Shown: positions 40,264-49,044 of the stretch, piece after piece
Layout of the letters: each line of letters begins with the position of its first letter
Numbering within the stretch: position 1 is the first letter of the stretch
Source of the DNA: Microbispora amethystogenes
GTDB taxonomy: Bacteria; Actinomycetota; Actinomycetes; Streptosporangiales; Streptosporangiaceae
DNA: 64,000 bases
Direction of reading: 5' to 3'
Assembly (NCBI RefSeq): GCF_016863015.1
Contig: NZ_BOOB01000013.1
Location: 1-64,000, forward strand
Program-made: the position numbers and the translations under genes
The notes under the pieces: model-generated
What the model saw: only the letters and a program-made list of their open reading frames with translations
Databases searched by the model: none
What the model was told of the DNA's origin: nothing

Positions 40264-42553
40264 AGGTTCGTGGACATTCCATTAGCAGGCGGTGCAGCAT
40301 GGCGGGCAGTGTGTCCTCGTGGACCACGGTCAGCCGCCGCGTCGCCCGCGTGGTCGCGACGTACAGATCCTGGCCCCCCTTCGGTGACTGACGCAGGATG
40401 GCCTCGGGGTCGACCACGACCACGGCGTCGAACTCCAGGCCCTTGGAGCCGCGCACGGTCAGGACGGCCACCCGGCTGTCCAGCGGATCGACGGCCTCGG
40501 GAAACAACGCGGCGATCTCGGCGTGCCGGGCGTCCGGTGTGACGACGCCCACCCGTCCCTCACCGATCTCCCCCTCCCCGATCTCACGCAGCTCCGCCTC
40601 CACCAGCCGCCGCAGGTCGGTCCCGGCGGCCGGCACGGCGCGGGGGCGGGCGCCGCCCTGCCTGACCGACTCGGGCGGCTCCTGCCCGGGCTCCACCGCC
40701 CGCAGCACGTCCGCCGCCACCTCCATGATCTCCGCTGGGGTCCGGTAGTTGACCAGCAGGCGCTCCTCCCGCCAGCGCCCCTTCACGTACGGGTCGAGCA
40801 TCTCGCCCCAGGACCGGGCGCCGGCGGCCGCGCCGGTCTGCGCGATGTCGCCCACGACCGTCAGGGAGCGGGCCGGGACCCGCCGCATCACCGTCCGCCA
40901 CGCCATCGCCGACAGCTCCTGCGCCTCGTCCACGATCACGTGCCCGTACGCCCAGGTGCGGTCGTGCGCGGCGCGGTCGGCGGTCGTGACGTACGGCCCG
41001 TCGTCGCGGTTCCGGCCGGCCAGCGATGCGGCGTCCAGCGCAGAGGCGGCATCGGTGATGGTCAGGACCTCCCTGGCGTACAGCTCCTCCTCGCGCCGTT
41101 CCTCCTCCGCGCGGCGGCGTCTCGCCCCCGCCCCGTGGTCGTACGCACCGAGCAGTTCGGCGGCCTCGTCGAGCAGCGGCACGTCGCCGATGGTCCAGGG
41201 CGCCTCCCGTGGCCGCAGCAGCGCCGCGCGCTCGTCCTCCGTCAGGTGCGGCCCGGCGGCGGCGCGCAGCCGCTCCTCGTCGGACAGCAGCTCGCGGACG
41301 AGCCGCTCCGGGGTGATCTCGGGCCACAGGGCGTCGAGCGCGTCGCGCACCGGCCGGTGCTCCCACAGGGCCGTGGCGGCGTACCGCAGGTCTCCGTCCT
41401 CCAGCGGCCGGTCGAGCTGTCCGGCCTCGTCGCGCGCCAGCGCCGGCAGGATCCGGCGCACGAAGGCCCAGCGGGCGATGTTGTGCTGCCGCCGCAGGCC
41501 GCGGGCGTGGTCCCGGGCCCGCAGGCAGGTGGCGTGGTCCACCCGCAGCGTCACCTCCTCGACCACCACCTCCACGCCGCCGCGCAGGGACGTGCGGACG
41601 GGGATCCGCACCTCCAGGTCGCCCTCCGGCACGCGCTCGCGGTCCCGTACGGCTTCCTCGATCACGCGGGCCATGCGCGGGTCGCCCTTCACGACGGCGG
41701 TGGCCGGCTCGTCCTCGGCCTCGGCCCGCACCCCCGGGTGGAGCCCGCCCAGGCTGGTGAGCACCACCTGGGTCTCGCCCAGCGCCGGGAGCACCTGGCC
41801 GATGTAGCGCGAGAAGGTCGCGTTGGGCGCGACGACGAGGATGCCGCGCCGTTCCAGCGTGTCGCGGTGCGTGTAGAGCAGGTACGCCGCGCGGTGCAGC
41901 GCGGCGACGGTCTTGCCGGTGCCCGGCCCGCCCTGCACGACCAGCGCCCCCGCCAGGCCCGAACGGATCACCCGGTCCTGCTCCCGCTGGATCGTCGCGA
42001 CGACCTCGCCCATGCGGCCGGTGCGCCCCCGCCGCAGCGCCGCGAGCAGGGCGGCCTCGCCGACGAGCGTACGGCGGTCGGCGTCGGCCATCCGGTCGAG
42101 GTCGAAGACCTCGTCGTCGATCCCCACGACCCTGCGGTCCCGGGTGTGCAGGTGACGGCGGCGTACGAGACCCTCGGGGTCGCCGGGGGTCGCGACGTAG
42201 AAGGGGCGTGCGGCCGGGGCCCGCCAGTCCACGAGCACGGACGTGTGGTCGTCGTCGCGGAGGCCGACGCGCCCGATGTAGAGGGTCTGGCCCTTCCCGT
42301 CGTCGACGCGGCCGAAGCAGAGGCCGCGTTCGACGGCCGACAACCGCGCGTGGTGGCGGGCGTGCTCGGCCGCCGCCACCTCCCGCTCCACGAGCGCCTG
42401 CCGGGTTCCCGAGGCGCCCCGGGCGAGTACGGCGCGCATTCCGCGGCCCGCCCGGTCGCGGGCGATGTCGAGGCGTTCGTACAGCATGGAGACGTACTCC
42501 TGCTCACGCCGCAGTGCTTCGGCGCGAGCGGCGTCTGTTTGACGGTCACCCAT
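40211..42553 (-). CDS. HelD/HelR-like UvrD-family helicase
   Basis: A 780-residue SF1 ATPase of the RNA polymerase-associated HelD type, which frees stalled polymerase and in some actinobacteria (HelR) gives rifampicin tolerance. An N-terminal coiled arm (about 1-75) is followed by Walker A GGPGTGKT (208-215). The Walker B-like VIVDEAQELSAMAWR, motif III VVGDIAQTG, and C-terminal RGSKGLEFDAVVVVDP and VATTRATRRL complete the helicase set. The start is ATG 42551-42553. It stands alone. The C-terminal end lies in a 45-bp repeat. Confidence 0.87.
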   Translation of the reverse strand: MGDRQTDAARAEALRREQEYVSMLYERLDIARDRAGRGMRAVLARGASGTRQALVEREVAAAEHARHHARLSAVERGLCFGRVDDGKGQTLYIGRVGLRDDDHTSVLVDWRAPAARPFYVATPGDPEGLVRRRHLHTRDRRVVGIDDEVFDLDRMADADRRTLVGEAALLAALRRGRTGRMGEVVATIQREQDRVIRSGLAGALVVQGGPGTGKTVAALHRAAYLLYTHRDTLERRGILVVAPNATFSRYIGQVLPALGETQVVLTSLGGLHPGVRAEAEDEPATAVVKGDPRMARVIEEAVRDRERVPEGDLEVRIPVRTSLRGGVEVVVEEVTLRVDHATCLRARDHARGLRRQHNIARWAFVRRILPALARDEAGQLDRPLEDGDLRYAATALWEHRPVRDALDALWPEITPERLVRELLSDEERLRAAAGPHLTEDERAALLRPREAPWTIGDVPLLDEAAELLGAYDHGAGARRRRAEEERREEELYAREVLTITDAASALDAASLAGRNRDDGPYVTTADRAAHDRTWAYGHVIVDEAQELSAMAWRTVMRRVPARSLTVVGDIAQTGAAAGARSWGEMLDPYVKGRWREERLLVNYRTPAEIMEVAADVLRAVEPGQEPPESVRQGGARPRAVPAAGTDLRRLVEAELREIGEGEIGEGRVGVVTPDARHAEIAALFPEAVDPLDSRVAVLTVRGSKGLEFDAVVVVDPEAILRQSPKGGQDLYVATTRATRRLTVVHEDTLPAMLHRLLMECPRTLAGPVTAPEGTPGPSLA

Positions 42554-42841
42554 TCTTGTGATAAACTCCTATCGAGGAGATCTGTTTTGCAGATGACTTC
42601 GAACCTCTCACTATAGGCCACAGTCGGCCGTTTCCCGTATGCCTTGCGGCTCTTCTCCGCCTCTTCTTCGCGGCCGTCCCTGGGACCTCAGTCAATTCGT
42701 GTGACGGATGTGAGTGAGGACGGGTCTGTCCTGGGTAGCCGTCCTCCAGCGGAGGAGTCGCCTGCGTCCCGTCCCGGATTCGTTCGGGCACCCGGTGAAC
42801 CACCGCGCGCCGCGGGACGTCTTGGAAACAAGGAGGCCCGG

Positions 42842-42949
42842 ATGGACGTCCTCGACAGCCTCGTGGACGAGGAGCTCCGGCTGGAGTTCGTCCTCATCGA
42901 GGCGCTGCACCAGGAGGCGGAACGGCTGGCCGCCCCAGCCGTACGCTGA
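42842..42949 (+). CDS. 35-residue micro-protein with strong Shine-Dalgarno
   Basis: ATG at 42842 is preceded at 5 bases by AAGGAGG (42830-42836), one of the best ribosome sites in the window. The product is acidic and helical (MDVLDSLVDEELRLEF, then IEALHQEAERLAA) and ends in AVR. I recognise no family. It lies in the gap between the HelD-like helicase (divergent) and the alcohol dehydrogenase. The 288 bases between 42554 and 42841 otherwise show only promoter-like sequence. Confidence 0.5.
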   Translation: MDVLDSLVDEELRLEFVLIEALHQEAERLAAPAVR

Positions 42950-43026
42950 GATCGCGCGCCCGCCGTCCCCTCGCGGGGCGGCGGGCCGCTTTCACGCCCG
43001 CTCGCGCCCGCCTCAGGTCGGGAGTC

Positions 43027-44202
43027 TCAGATCCAGGGGCGGAACACGGCCCGTACGCAGCCGTCCTTCTTGTTCCTGAACAGGTCGTAGCCCCTGGGCC
43101 CCTCGTCGAGCGTCATCGTGTGCGTCGCGAGGTGGGACGGTCTGAGCTCTCCCCGGCCGATCAGTTCGAGCAGCTTCGGGATGTACCGCTGGCCGTGCTG
43201 CTGCGCGCCCCGCAGCGTGAGGCCCTTGTTCATCAGCGCGCCGAGCGGGAACTTGTCCACGAACCCGGCGAAGACGCCGAGCACGAACACCGAGCCGCCC
43301 GTGCGGCAGGCGTGGATCGCCTCCCGTACGGCGGCCGGGCGGTCCTGCTCCAGGCGGAGCCGCTGCTTGACCCCGTCGTACACGCGCTGCAGGCCGGTGC
43401 TGTCCGCCTCCATGCCGACGGCCTCTATGCAGACGTCCGGGCCCCGCCCGCCGGTGCGCTCGCGCAGTTCGGAGACGACGTCGGTGGTCGTGTAGTCGAC
43501 CACCTCGCAGCCGACGTGGCGGCTGGTCATGGCCAGCCGTTCGGGGTAGCGGTCGATCGCGACGACCCGTTCGGCGCCGAGGAGCATCGCGGCTTTGGCG
43601 GCCATCTGGCCGACACCGCCGCAGCCCCACACCGCGACCACGTCGCCCGGCCGTACGCCGCCGAGGTCGGCGCCCATCCATCCCGTCGGGACGGCGTCGG
43701 AGGCGAACACGGCGTCCATGTCGGAGACGCCCTCGGGCACGGCGAACGCGTTGTGGTCGACGAAGGGCACCCGGACGTACTCGGCGTGGCTGCCCCGGAA
43801 GCCCCCCATGGCGTGGGAGTAGCCGAAGATCCCGGCCGTCGACCCGCCCCACATCAGGTCCGTGATGCCCGGGTTGGGGTTGCTGTTCTCGCACAGGGAC
43901 CAGTCGCCGTGCCGGCACGACCAGCAGCGGCCGCAGCCGATGATCGAGCAGACCACCACCCGGTCGCCCGGCCGGTGCCGGGTCACCTCCGGGCCGGTCT
44001 CCACGATCTCGCCGAGGAACTCGTGCCCGATGACGTCGCCCGCCCGCATCGCCGGAATGTGGCCGCCGAGCAGGTGCAGGTCGGAGCCGCAGGTGGTGCT
44101 GGCCGTCACCTTCACGATCGCGTCCTGGGCGTTGAGGATCGCCGGGTCGGGCACCCGCTCGACCGACAGCTCGTTCACACCCTGCCAGCACACCGCCTTC
44201 AC
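43027..44202 (-). CDS. Zinc-dependent alcohol dehydrogenase
   Basis: A 391-residue medium-chain dehydrogenase resembling the glutathione-independent formaldehyde dehydrogenase group. Catalytic zinc ligands are Cys38 (TTCGSDLHLLG) and His60-Glu61 (GHEFLGEI). Structural zinc uses Cys90, 93, 96 and 104 (GCGRCWSCRHGDWSLCE). The Rossmann motif is VWGCGGVGQMAAK, followed by AIDRYPERL for NAD. The start is GTG at 44200-44202 in a GTGA overlap with the upstream gene. The substrate is unknown. Confidence 0.9.
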   Translation of the reverse strand: MKAVCWQGVNELSVERVPDPAILNAQDAIVKVTASTTCGSDLHLLGGHIPAMRAGDVIGHEFLGEIVETGPEVTRHRPGDRVVVCSIIGCGRCWSCRHGDWSLCENSNPNPGITDLMWGGSTAGIFGYSHAMGGFRGSHAEYVRVPFVDHNAFAVPEGVSDMDAVFASDAVPTGWMGADLGGVRPGDVVAVWGCGGVGQMAAKAAMLLGAERVVAIDRYPERLAMTSRHVGCEVVDYTTTDVVSELRERTGGRGPDVCIEAVGMEADSTGLQRVYDGVKQRLRLEQDRPAAVREAIHACRTGGSVFVLGVFAGFVDKFPLGALMNKGLTLRGAQQHGQRYIPKLLELIGRGELRPSHLATHTMTLDEGPRGYDLFRNKKDGCVRAVFRPWI

Positions 44203-44675
44203 AGCCGTCCCCCTTCCGAGGCCCGGCCGAGCGCCAGGTCGAGGACCTTTCCCGGCAGGGTGGGCCGGGTGGTGGCGACCTCCTCGTCCGACCGCAGCAC
44301 GTCGCCCGTCTCCAGCAGCGACTTCGCCTCGCGCAGCGCCGTGCGGACCGCCGTACGCGAGTCCTCGCCGCGCAGCCGGGTCAGGGCGCCTTCGGAGCGC
44401 GCCGTGCGCTCCAGTGGGCGGGCGTAGAGCTCCGTGCCCCGGCCGCCCGGCGCCGGGTTCATCCGCACCTCCGCGTCCACGCGGGTCAGCGGCTCGGGCA
44501 GCCTCTCGCCGGGAGCGACCTCCTCGGGCGGCCGGTTGATCGTGACGCCGAGCCAGCGGCCGGCCGCGAGAGGGTCCTTCGCCGGGACGGGCGTCCGGCC
44601 GCGCGCCGCGGCCCATCGCGCCACTCCGAGGCCCGCGGCCGCGAGCGCCGCCGCGCCTGCGATGAGACGTTTCAT
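44199..44675 (-). CDS. Unknown protein, shortened SRPBCC-like
   Basis: A 158-residue protein with an N-terminal hydrophobic segment (LIAGAAALAAAGLGVARWAA). The middle part contains VTINRPPEEV and MNPAPGGRGTEL, which look like the first strand and a later strand of SRPBCC/polyketide-cyclase-like proteins, but the about 60 residues normally between them are missing. The C-terminal part is helical (ALREAKSLLETGDVLRSDEE). It is translationally coupled to the downstream dehydrogenase by a GTGA overlap, a pairing that suggests a joint role. Confidence 0.65.
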   Translation of the reverse strand: MKRLIAGAAALAAAGLGVARWAAARGRTPVPAKDPLAAGRWLGVTINRPPEEVAPGERLPEPLTRVDAEVRMNPAPGGRGTELYARPLERTARSEGALTRLRGEDSRTAVRTALREAKSLLETGDVLRSDEEVATTRPTLPGKVLDLALGRASEGGRL

Positions 44676-44792
44676 GGCCTCACCCCCTCCAGGCCCCCGG
44701 CCCGGCCGTCCTGTCGGGGTGCTACCCGTGCCCTGCGGCTCTATCCCGCCCGTGGCGGCACGTGAGGAGGAGTTGGGGCTATCGGGGGGCGG

Positions 44793-45182
44793 CTATTGGG
44801 GGGCGCGCGGCGGAGCGGCGGCGAGGGCGGCCTCGACGGTGGGGAAGACCGGGACGTGGGACGCCAGGCCCGTGATCCACAGGGCGCGTGCCGCGCCCTT
44901 CTCCAGCGCGACGAGAGCCAGCCAGCCCCCTTCGTCGAGTGCGCGCTTCCAGCAGCTCACCAGCAGGCCGGTCGCCCTGGAGTCCAGGAAGTCGAGCCCC
45001 AGGAGGTCCATCACCAGGTGCGGCCCGTACTGCGCGAAGGCCTTGTCGAAGAGCTCGGAGGCCGCCTCGTGGGTGATGAAGTCGAGCGTGCCCCGCACCG
45101 TCACCACTCCGAGGCTTCCGCTGCTCCCGCCGTCTCCGGCGTCGGGGGTGATCGGCTCTGTCGAGATATGGAGTTCGGACAT
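44793..45182 (-). CDS. STAS-domain anti-sigma factor antagonist
   Basis: A 129-residue STAS protein. The phospho-acceptor serine region reads LDFLDSRATGLLV, and GTLDFITHEAASELF matches the early strand and helix. In the RsbV/SpoIIAA cycle it would be dephosphorylated by the SpoIIE-type phosphatase encoded just upstream; its start overlaps that gene's stop (TGATG), which supports a functional pair. Compared with the STAS protein at 9.0 kb it has an extra N-terminal Gly/Ser stretch. Confidence 0.88.
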   Translation of the reverse strand: MSELHISTEPITPDAGDGGSSGSLGVVTVRGTLDFITHEAASELFDKAFAQYGPHLVMDLLGLDFLDSRATGLLVSCWKRALDEGGWLALVALEKGAARALWITGLASHVPVFPTVEAALAAAPPRAPQ

Positions 45183-46762
45183 CAGGACACTTCCAAAGCG
45201 TTCGGCATGATGCGCGCGACGAGGATGCAGGTGTCGTCGCCGGTGTTGCTCGGGGCGAGGACCTCCATGACGGCCGACACCCTCTCGTCCGGAGGCACTT
45301 TCGGCACGACCTCCGATATGGCCGCGCTGAGGATGTCCAAACCCTCGAACAGGTCCCGGCCCGGTCGTTCGATGAGGCCGTCGGTGAACATCAGGAGCAG
45401 GTCGTCCGGCTCCAGCCGGACCTGCGCGCACGTGTAGGTCACGCTCTCGAAGACTCCGAGGAGGACGCCGGGATGCAGCAGCCGGTGCACCTTGTCACCC
45501 CGCACCAGCAGCATCGGGGGGTGGCCCGCGTGGGTCCACGTGAGCGTGCGGTCCTCGACCCGGTAGCGCGCGAGCACCGCCGTGGCGAGCACGTCGGGCC
45601 GCATCCGCCGCAGCAGCCGGTTCAGCGCGACGAGGATCTGCGCCGGGTCGTGGTCGGCGAAGGCCAGCCCGGTGATCGCGTGCCGCAGCTTCGCCATGGC
45701 GGAGGCCGCGGCGAGGCCGTGCCCGGCGACGTCGCCGACGGCCAGCAGCGCCTCCTCGTTGTCGAGGTGGATGGCCTGGTACCAGTCGCCGCCCAGCGGG
45801 GCCGTCTCGGCGGGGAAGTACCGCACGCCGAGCTGCAGCCCGGGCACGGCGTCCTGCACCGGCAGGATGATGCTCTGCAGGCGCGCGGTGAGCTGCGACT
45901 CCTCCTCCAGCCGCTGGCTGACCTCCGCCAGTTCGTCGGCGGTCCTGCGCCAGTCGGTGACGTCCTGGACCACGCCGTGGATCTCGACGGGCCGCCCCGC
46001 GGCGTCCCTGGTGACCTCGGCCGTGGTCCTGATGTGCCGGTACTCCCGGCCGACGCGGATGCGCAGCTCGAACTCGTGCGGCCCGCCGCTCTCGACGAGC
46101 GTGGAGAGCGCGTGGTCGACGACGGGCACGTCGTCGGGGTGGGCGATCTCGCGGTAGTGCTCCAGAGGGAACGGGCCGTCGGCCACGTCACGCCCGTGGA
46201 TCACGTAGAGCTGGTCGGACCACTCGACCTCGCCGGTCACCAGGCTCCAGTGACCCCATCCCAGGTGACCGAGGCGCTCGGTGTGCAGCAGCCGGGTGGA
46301 CAGCCGCTCCTCCCTGTCGTGGCGCACCCAGGACAGGAAGACGCCGCCCTGCAACGCGGCCACGCGGACGCTGTAGGTGGAGAGGTAGGGGACGCCGTCG
46401 TCGTCCTCCGTGTGGACGTAGGGAGAGACGTCCTCGGCCTCCCCGGTCGTCAGGACCCGCAGGCAGGCCTCCCACAGCGGCGAGCCGGCGACGCTCGGGT
46501 ATCCCTCCAGCATGCGCAGGCCGACGAGTTCCTTGCCGACGCGGTCCTTGATGTCGCGGGCCTCCGGGCTCGCCGCGAGCACCTCGAAGTCGACGACGGC
46601 GCCGGCCGGGTCGCGGATCGGCAGCTGCCAGACACCCTGGGTCGGCATCGCGTCGAGCGTGGCCTGCAGGAGGGAGACGACGGCTTCCCGCGCGAGTTCG
46701 CCGGAACCCTCGGGCGAACTGTTCACAGGGGTCAGCCGCAGGATGCGATCACCTCCACCCAT
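45182..46762 (-). CDS. PAS-SpoIIE-type PP2C phosphatase
   Basis: A 526-residue environmental phosphatase of the RsbU/RsbP type. Two sensory regions precede the catalytic domain: an N-terminal PAS-like part (about 20-150) and a PAS with PAC ending in IHGVVQDVTDWRRTADEL. The coiled linker has LQSIILP. The SpoIIE domain shows GGDWYQAIHL, AVGDVAGHGLAAASAMA and LMFTDGLIERPGR with the metal-binding aspartates. The ATG at 46760-46762 is preferred to a TTG further up. It probably activates the STAS protein encoded next, releasing a sigma factor held by a kinase such as that at 16.4 kb. Confidence 0.9.
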   Translation of the reverse strand: MGGGDRILRLTPVNSSPEGSGELAREAVVSLLQATLDAMPTQGVWQLPIRDPAGAVVDFEVLAASPEARDIKDRVGKELVGLRMLEGYPSVAGSPLWEACLRVLTTGEAEDVSPYVHTEDDDGVPYLSTYSVRVAALQGGVFLSWVRHDREERLSTRLLHTERLGHLGWGHWSLVTGEVEWSDQLYVIHGRDVADGPFPLEHYREIAHPDDVPVVDHALSTLVESGGPHEFELRIRVGREYRHIRTTAEVTRDAAGRPVEIHGVVQDVTDWRRTADELAEVSQRLEEESQLTARLQSIILPVQDAVPGLQLGVRYFPAETAPLGGDWYQAIHLDNEEALLAVGDVAGHGLAAASAMAKLRHAITGLAFADHDPAQILVALNRLLRRMRPDVLATAVLARYRVEDRTLTWTHAGHPPMLLVRGDKVHRLLHPGVLLGVFESVTYTCAQVRLEPDDLLLMFTDGLIERPGRDLFEGLDILSAAISEVVPKVPPDERVSAVMEVLAPSNTGDDTCILVARIMPNALEVS

Positions 46763-47074
46763 GAACCCGCCGTCCACCTTCCTCGGAACGCTCAAGAGCG
46801 GACTGCCGGAAGGATCGCTCTTGTCTTCCCGCCGAGACTACCCGTCCCTCCCAAGGATAGGCGCTGGACCCCACTTGGTCTCCCTGGGAAGTGCTCCGCA
46901 GATCAACCGAGGTGGACAGGGCGAATCCCCGGCGGCCTCCGGCGGCGCCGCGGCGATAAATGAAGTGACGGACGGGTGCCGGAGCGGCACGATGGACTGT
47001 CGCCTCTTCTCCTCGTTCGCCCTTCTCCATGTTCCCCCTTCTCCACGTCCACCCCCGTCTCCCGGAGTTCTCAC
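46763..47074. other. Divergent intergenic region
   Basis: This 312-base gap separates the SpoIIE phosphatase (minus) and the MFS gene (plus). I see no convincing open frame or strong hairpin. It must hold promoters for both genes, but no clear -35/-10 pair could be assigned. Confidence 0.5.
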
Positions 47075-48331
47075 ATGGCCGGTGTGCGCCGCGATCTCGG
47101 CCTGCTCGGGGATCGGCGGTTCGCCCTGCTGCTGGCGGCCCGGACGATCTCCGTACTCGGCACCGCCTTCGCGCCGGTGGCCCTCGCCTTCGGCGTGCTC
47201 GGCCTTCCCGGTGCGACCGCCACGACGCTGTCGGCCGTGCTCACCGCCGAGGCGCTGCCGATGGTGCTGTTCATCCTCGTCGGCGGCGTGATCGCCGACC
47301 GGCTGCCGCGCCACCGGGTCATGATGGTGGGCGAGTCGCTCAACGCGGCGGCGTACTTCTGCCTGGCGGCGATGATGCTCACCGGCTGGACGCCGCTGCC
47401 CGCCCTCGTGATCGCGAGCGCGGTGAGCGGCGTCGCCGCCGCGGTCCTGTTCCCCGCCCTGACCGGCATCATCCCGGACGTGGTGCCCGCCGACCGGCTG
47501 CAGACCGCGAACGCGCTGCTGGGGCTGGGCCAGAACGTCTCCCGTGTCGCCGGCCTGGTGCTGAGCGGCGCCGCCGTGGTCCTGCTGGGGAGCGGCTGGG
47601 CGCTGATCGTCAGCGGGGCGATGTTCGCCGTGGCCGCCGTGCTGATCGTGCTGCTGCGGCTCACCCCCGCCGAGCGCGCGGCGGGCGGCGGGCACTCGGT
47701 GCTGGCCGAACTGCGGGATGGCTGGCGCGAGTTCGTCTCCCGCCAGTGGCTGTGGGTGGTCGTCGCCCAGTTCTCGATCCTGGTCATGGCGCTGCAGGCT
47801 TCCCACGGCGTGCTCGGGCCGCTCGTCGCCAAGGAGTCGCTGGGCGGGGCGCCCGCCTGGTCGGCCGTCCTCGCGGGCGAGGCCGTCGGCATGATCGTGG
47901 GGGTGGTCGTCACGCTGCGCCTGCGCCCCCGGCGGCCCATCCTGGTCGCCACGCTGCTCACGCTGCCGACCGCCGCGCCGTACGTGCTGCTCGGCCTGGA
48001 CGCGCCGCTGTGGACGGTCGTGGGCGGGGCGTTCGTGATGGGCGTGTGCTTCGACATCTTCGGCGTGCTGTGGCAGACCACGATGCAGCGCGAGATCCCG
48101 GCCGAGTCGCTGTCGCGGGTGAGCTCCTACGACGCGCTCGGGTCCCTGATGTTCGGGCCGCTCGGCCTGCTGCTGGCCGGGCCGGTGGCCATCGCGGTGG
48201 GGCCGCGGCCGGCGCTGGTCGCCTGCGGCGCGATCATCGTCCTGGTCACGCTGGCCGCGCTGCTGGCCCCCGGCGTACGCGGGCTGCGGGTCGCCGACGA
48301 GGAGGCCCCGGCCGTACCCGCCCCGTCCTGA
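47075..48331 (+). CDS. MFS transporter, EntS-like
   Basis: A 418-residue major-facilitator protein with 12 predicted helices. Motif A-like GGVIADRLPRHRVMMVGE follows helix 2, and LLGLGQNVSRVAGLVLSGAAV resembles the EntS/multidrug exporter group. It probably exports a drug or siderophore-like compound; the substrate is unknown. The start is ATG 47075 after CCCGGAG. There are no biosynthetic partners nearby. Confidence 0.87.
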   Translation: MAGVRRDLGLLGDRRFALLLAARTISVLGTAFAPVALAFGVLGLPGATATTLSAVLTAEALPMVLFILVGGVIADRLPRHRVMMVGESLNAAAYFCLAAMMLTGWTPLPALVIASAVSGVAAAVLFPALTGIIPDVVPADRLQTANALLGLGQNVSRVAGLVLSGAAVVLLGSGWALIVSGAMFAVAAVLIVLLRLTPAERAAGGGHSVLAELRDGWREFVSRQWLWVVVAQFSILVMALQASHGVLGPLVAKESLGGAPAWSAVLAGEAVGMIVGVVVTLRLRPRRPILVATLLTLPTAAPYVLLGLDAPLWTVVGGAFVMGVCFDIFGVLWQTTMQREIPAESLSRVSSYDALGSLMFGPLGLLLAGPVAIAVGPRPALVACGAIIVLVTLAALLAPGVRGLRVADEEAPAVPAPS

Positions 48332-48423
48332 CTGCGCGCGTCACGAGCGCGTAACCGCTCTGTTCACCGGCGCGGCTTTCGTCCATGGTGTGAGGGGACA
48401 GGACGCCCCACACGGAGGTCAGC

Positions 48424-48960
48424 ATGGACGACTACGGCATCACCGGCGCGCGGGTGGACCTGGAGGTCGTCGTCGACCTGCCGCCCGAGCGGCTGTGGGA
48501 CCTCGTCACCGCCGTCCACCGGGTGAGCGAGTGGAGCCCGGAGTGCGAGCACACCGCCCTGTTGAACAACACTGTGGACCGTACTGTGGACGGCGGCGGG
48601 AGACGGGTCGCGGTGGGCACCCGCTTCGAGGGACGCAACCGCCGCGAGAACCTGGTCTGGACGGTGAACTGCCTGGTCACCGAGGTGACGCCACCGCACG
48701 CGTTCGCCTGGGTGGTGCTCGACGACGCCCACGACCCCGAACGCCCCTCGTCGTTCTGGCGCTACGACCTGGAGCCCGGCGACGTCCCCGGGCGGACCCG
48801 GGTGCGGCACACCTTCGAGCACGGCCCCGGGAACAGCGAACTGCGCAGGATCATGGCCGCCAACCCGGAGATGGCGCCGGTCATCCTCGACGTACGGCTG
48901 GGCGAGCTGCGCAGGCACATGACCGAGACGCTGAAGGCGATAACGGCCGCGTACGCCTGA
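48424..48960 (+). CDS. SRPBCC-family (polyketide cyclase/dehydrase-like) protein
   Basis: A 178-residue START/SRPBCC-fold protein with a hydrophobic ligand pocket. VDLEVVVDLPPERLWDLVTAVHRVSEWSPE is the typical first strand plus helices, and the C-terminal helix is GELRRHMTETLKAITAAYA. It has the usual length for the family. The ligand is unknown. The start is ATG at 48424. It is convergent with a methyltransferase gene across a strong terminator. Confidence 0.83.
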   Translation: MDDYGITGARVDLEVVVDLPPERLWDLVTAVHRVSEWSPECEHTALLNNTVDRTVDGGGRRVAVGTRFEGRNRRENLVWTVNCLVTEVTPPHAFAWVVLDDAHDPERPSSFWRYDLEPGDVPGRTRVRHTFEHGPGNSELRRIMAANPEMAPVILDVRLGELRRHMTETLKAITAAYA

Positions 48961-48999
48961 CCTCGGCGCACAGGGCAGGCCCGAAACAGGCCCGGAACA

Positions 49000-49035
49000 G
49001 CCCCGGGGCGGGGCCGGGAGCGCCCGCCCCGGGGC
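49000..49035. terminator. 13-bp terminator between convergent genes
   Basis: GCCCCGGGGCGGG (49000-49012) and its reverse complement (49023-49035) pair around a 10-base loop between the SRPBCC gene and the methyltransferase, and can serve both. Confidence 0.75.
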
Positions 49036-49044
49036 CGGCCGGCC

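Noticed and set aside
39255..40277. Minus-strand frame with repeated SFFGLVGHCAGRNLR peptide
   Set aside because: The peptide comes from the 45-bp repeats and the rest is antisense to the 39367-39867 gene; there is no coding signature.
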